Below, piece after piece: positions 62,585 through 64,000 of a stretch of 64,000 nt of DNA. The notes below the pieces were generated by a model that was not told where the DNA came from, did not search any database, and saw only the letters and a program-made list of their open reading frames with translations. This DNA comes from Stenopsyche tienmushanensis (lineage: Eukaryota > Arthropoda > Insecta > Trichoptera > Stenopsychidae): the NCBI GenBank assembly GCA_008973525.1, contig WACJ01000059.1:1054001-1118000 (forward strand), written 5' to 3'. The position numbers were made by a program, and so were the translations under genes. The stretch's first letter is position 1. The number at the start of each line of letters is the position of its first letter.

Positions 62585-63015
62585 TTACTTGGTAGGTTTT
62601 TTGCAGCATCCACTGTCGGTTGTCTTCTTTTCGGGGCTGTTTTTAGTGCCGGCACAATTGCACGTCGAGTCGCATTTGCACGAAGCACCACATTTTCCCG
62701 GTGTGCACGTACATTCTATAATCAAATGCCATAGTTATAATTTGGAATCATTGAAAAATACTTCAATCGAGATCGCCTGTGACATAGTGTATGTTTATTT
62801 TTGCTATATAATATAATTATGTAATCTTTAAGCACCTTCTTATTAGAAGATATATTAAAAGATATACAGTATTTGATATGATCTTTTTTTTTGTGTATAT
62901 CATTTATTTGTTAGATTTTATGTGTTTAAAGGTTAAGGGCGTATCCATGCTTAAAATGAAACATTAATAAATAAAAAATATAGTACTTACTATCTCCACA
63001 GCACTTGCAAGGCAT
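62585..63015 (-). CDS. metallothionein, two exons
   Basis: Metallothioneins chelate copper, zinc or cadmium in the cytosol through Cys thiolates. Exon 1 (63015-62991) begins with ATG and encodes MPCKCCGD; a 275-base GT..AG intron splits the next codon; exon 2 (62715-62585) continues KCTCTPGKCGASCKCDSTC and ends ...GCCKKPTK followed by TAA. The 51-residue product has 12 Cys, mostly in CxC pairs plus two CC pairs, no aromatic residue, and the MPCKCC start typical of arthropod metallothioneins. A Cys-free Lys/Thr/Ser-rich spacer of 15 residues (AGTKNSPEKKTTDSG) separates ten N-terminal Cys from the final CC. The first intron after a very short exon 1 is common in insect metallothionein genes. 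Orientation is convergent with the upstream fusion gene. The start is the only ATG consistent with the N-terminal motif. Confidence 0.93.
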
Positions 63016-63118
63016 CTTGTTTGGGAGAGGTATTGTCGAGTCCACTTACAGCTGAGATGGTTCCAAAGCGAATGCGCAATGTCTGAACGTCCAATGGTGA
63101 GAAAACCGGATCGATAAC

Positions 63119-63158
63119 CTTTTATATTGCAAACATTGCTTTCGTACCGTGTGCACCC
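63119..63158 (-). promoter_or_regulatory. metallothionein promoter: TATA box and paired metal-response elements
   Basis: On the minus strand TATAAAAG occupies 63126-63119, about 105 bases before the ATG. Immediately upstream, two overlapping metal-response-element cores (TGCRCNC) lie on opposite strands: TGCACAC on minus (63155-63149) and TGCACCC on plus (63152-63158). Their position just above the TATA box fits MTF-1-dependent induction by metals. The start site is expected near 63095. Motif-based inference; no further cores were found up to 64000. Confidence 0.7.
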
Positions 63159-63159
63159 A

Positions 63160-64000
63160 ATTCTGAATGCTTCGGTTGTTTTGTTAACAATTGATGATGA
63201 TTGTTTTGTGGAATGGAATTCAATGATTGATTTTAAACGTCCGCCGACGCTTAAAGTCACTTGACAATATGAACTTGCTATAGACTTCTAATCTACGATA
63301 CGATGTAATAATTCATTTCTGAAAGGAAGTGGTTTTCAGTCAAAATAATAATATTCGAAGAAAAGCATGAGAAAAATTTAATGAATGAAACATGTCGAGC
63401 GTGAAGGATTTAGCCTGAAATTTAGCATAAACAGCTGAAGGTTAGCTCTTTTATTGTTGATTAAAATTTCAGATTTACAGAATCCACCAGCCAAGCGCCA
63501 AGCATTACCAAATTTACTCCATTAAAGCTTTCAAACTGCAGATAATATATAATTATTTAAGCAATGTGAAGCATTTTGTTTTGATCCAAAAATTAAATAA
63601 GTATTCGCAATAGAATTACATTGAATATTTGCACGTCTTCTTAAACGAGATTATATACGCAATTAAACAGGATAAAAACAATAGTTTTTAATTGAAAACA
63701 AAGTCGTGCGTGACGATCTTTCCATTGGAAGTATTTACTGTGACTGAACAATATGGCCGACAAACACACAGGACCAATGAAACAAACCGTCAGGATCCCC
63801 CCCTACACACCAGGTGCGTGTGCTTCAAAAGCCTTTGTAAACATACTTTCTAGATGATCCTCATATTATTAATAAATTGAGACAATCCTAAATAAACAAT
63901 CAATTTTAATGGCGTGTATATAATATTGACAAACAATAAAAATATGCATTGTGTTGTGACAATCCTGAACAATAAATGCTTAACCTGTATGATAATATGA
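63160..64000. other. upstream flank of the metallothionein gene
   Basis: No coding exon or element was recognised to the window end. A metal-response-like string (gtgcgtgtgct, near 63813) falls one base short of the core. Confidence 0.4.

Noticed and set aside
1..64000. CRISPR arrays, rRNA genes, intact tRNA genes, bacterial operons or viral genes
   Set aside because: None seen on reading both strands; repeats present are dispersed, not regularly spaced, and the only tRNA-like structures are degenerate.

Overview
The window looks like nuclear DNA of an arthropod, most likely an insect. It is strongly A+T-rich, carries intron-containing genes with GT..AG junctions, and is littered with degraded eukaryotic transposons (mariner, hAT, piggyBac-like, pogo/Tigger-like, RTE-type LINE tails, tRNA-related SINE candidates). 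I see no rRNA, CRISPR array, operon or prokaryotic gene. The order cannot be fixed from sequence alone.

Layout. Positions 1 to about 48.7 kb form a gene desert in which I can support no protein-coding exon. What can be recognised there is repeat material: a mariner relic near 1 kb, two terminally complete hAT elements (3994-4531 and 11662-12594), a TTAA-flanked piggyBac-like MITE (5796-6101), two related TA-flanked MITEs (18532-19267 and 24506-25149), several LINE 3' tails that all lie in the same orientation, and a GC-rich structured islet near 38 kb. Part of this desert may be the long 5' intron of the main gene, whose first exon I could not find.

From 48758 to 58525 on the plus strand lie 16 consecutive coding exons whose phases all match. 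They give one open protein of at least 1,556 residues. Its N-terminal ~460 residues have the fold signature of a class V aminotransferase (selenocysteine lyase / cysteine desulfurase-like). A ~750-residue low-complexity, Ser-rich linker follows, and then a PP-loop ATPase domain of the TtcA (tRNA 2-thiocytidine) type. A sulfur-mobilising fold joined to a tRNA-thiolating fold would make biochemical sense, but most catalytic signature residues of both halves are changed although the reading frame is intact. The best interpretation is a large two-headed pseudoenzyme or re-purposed enzyme; this is the most interesting object in the window. A hAT relic sits in its second visible intron.

From 62585 to 63015 on the minus strand, convergent with the fusion gene, lies a two-exon metallothionein (51 residues, 12 Cys). 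It has a TATA box and a pair of overlapping metal-response-element cores just upstream and a polyadenylation signal downstream. The two genes have no obvious joint function, although both concern thiol chemistry.
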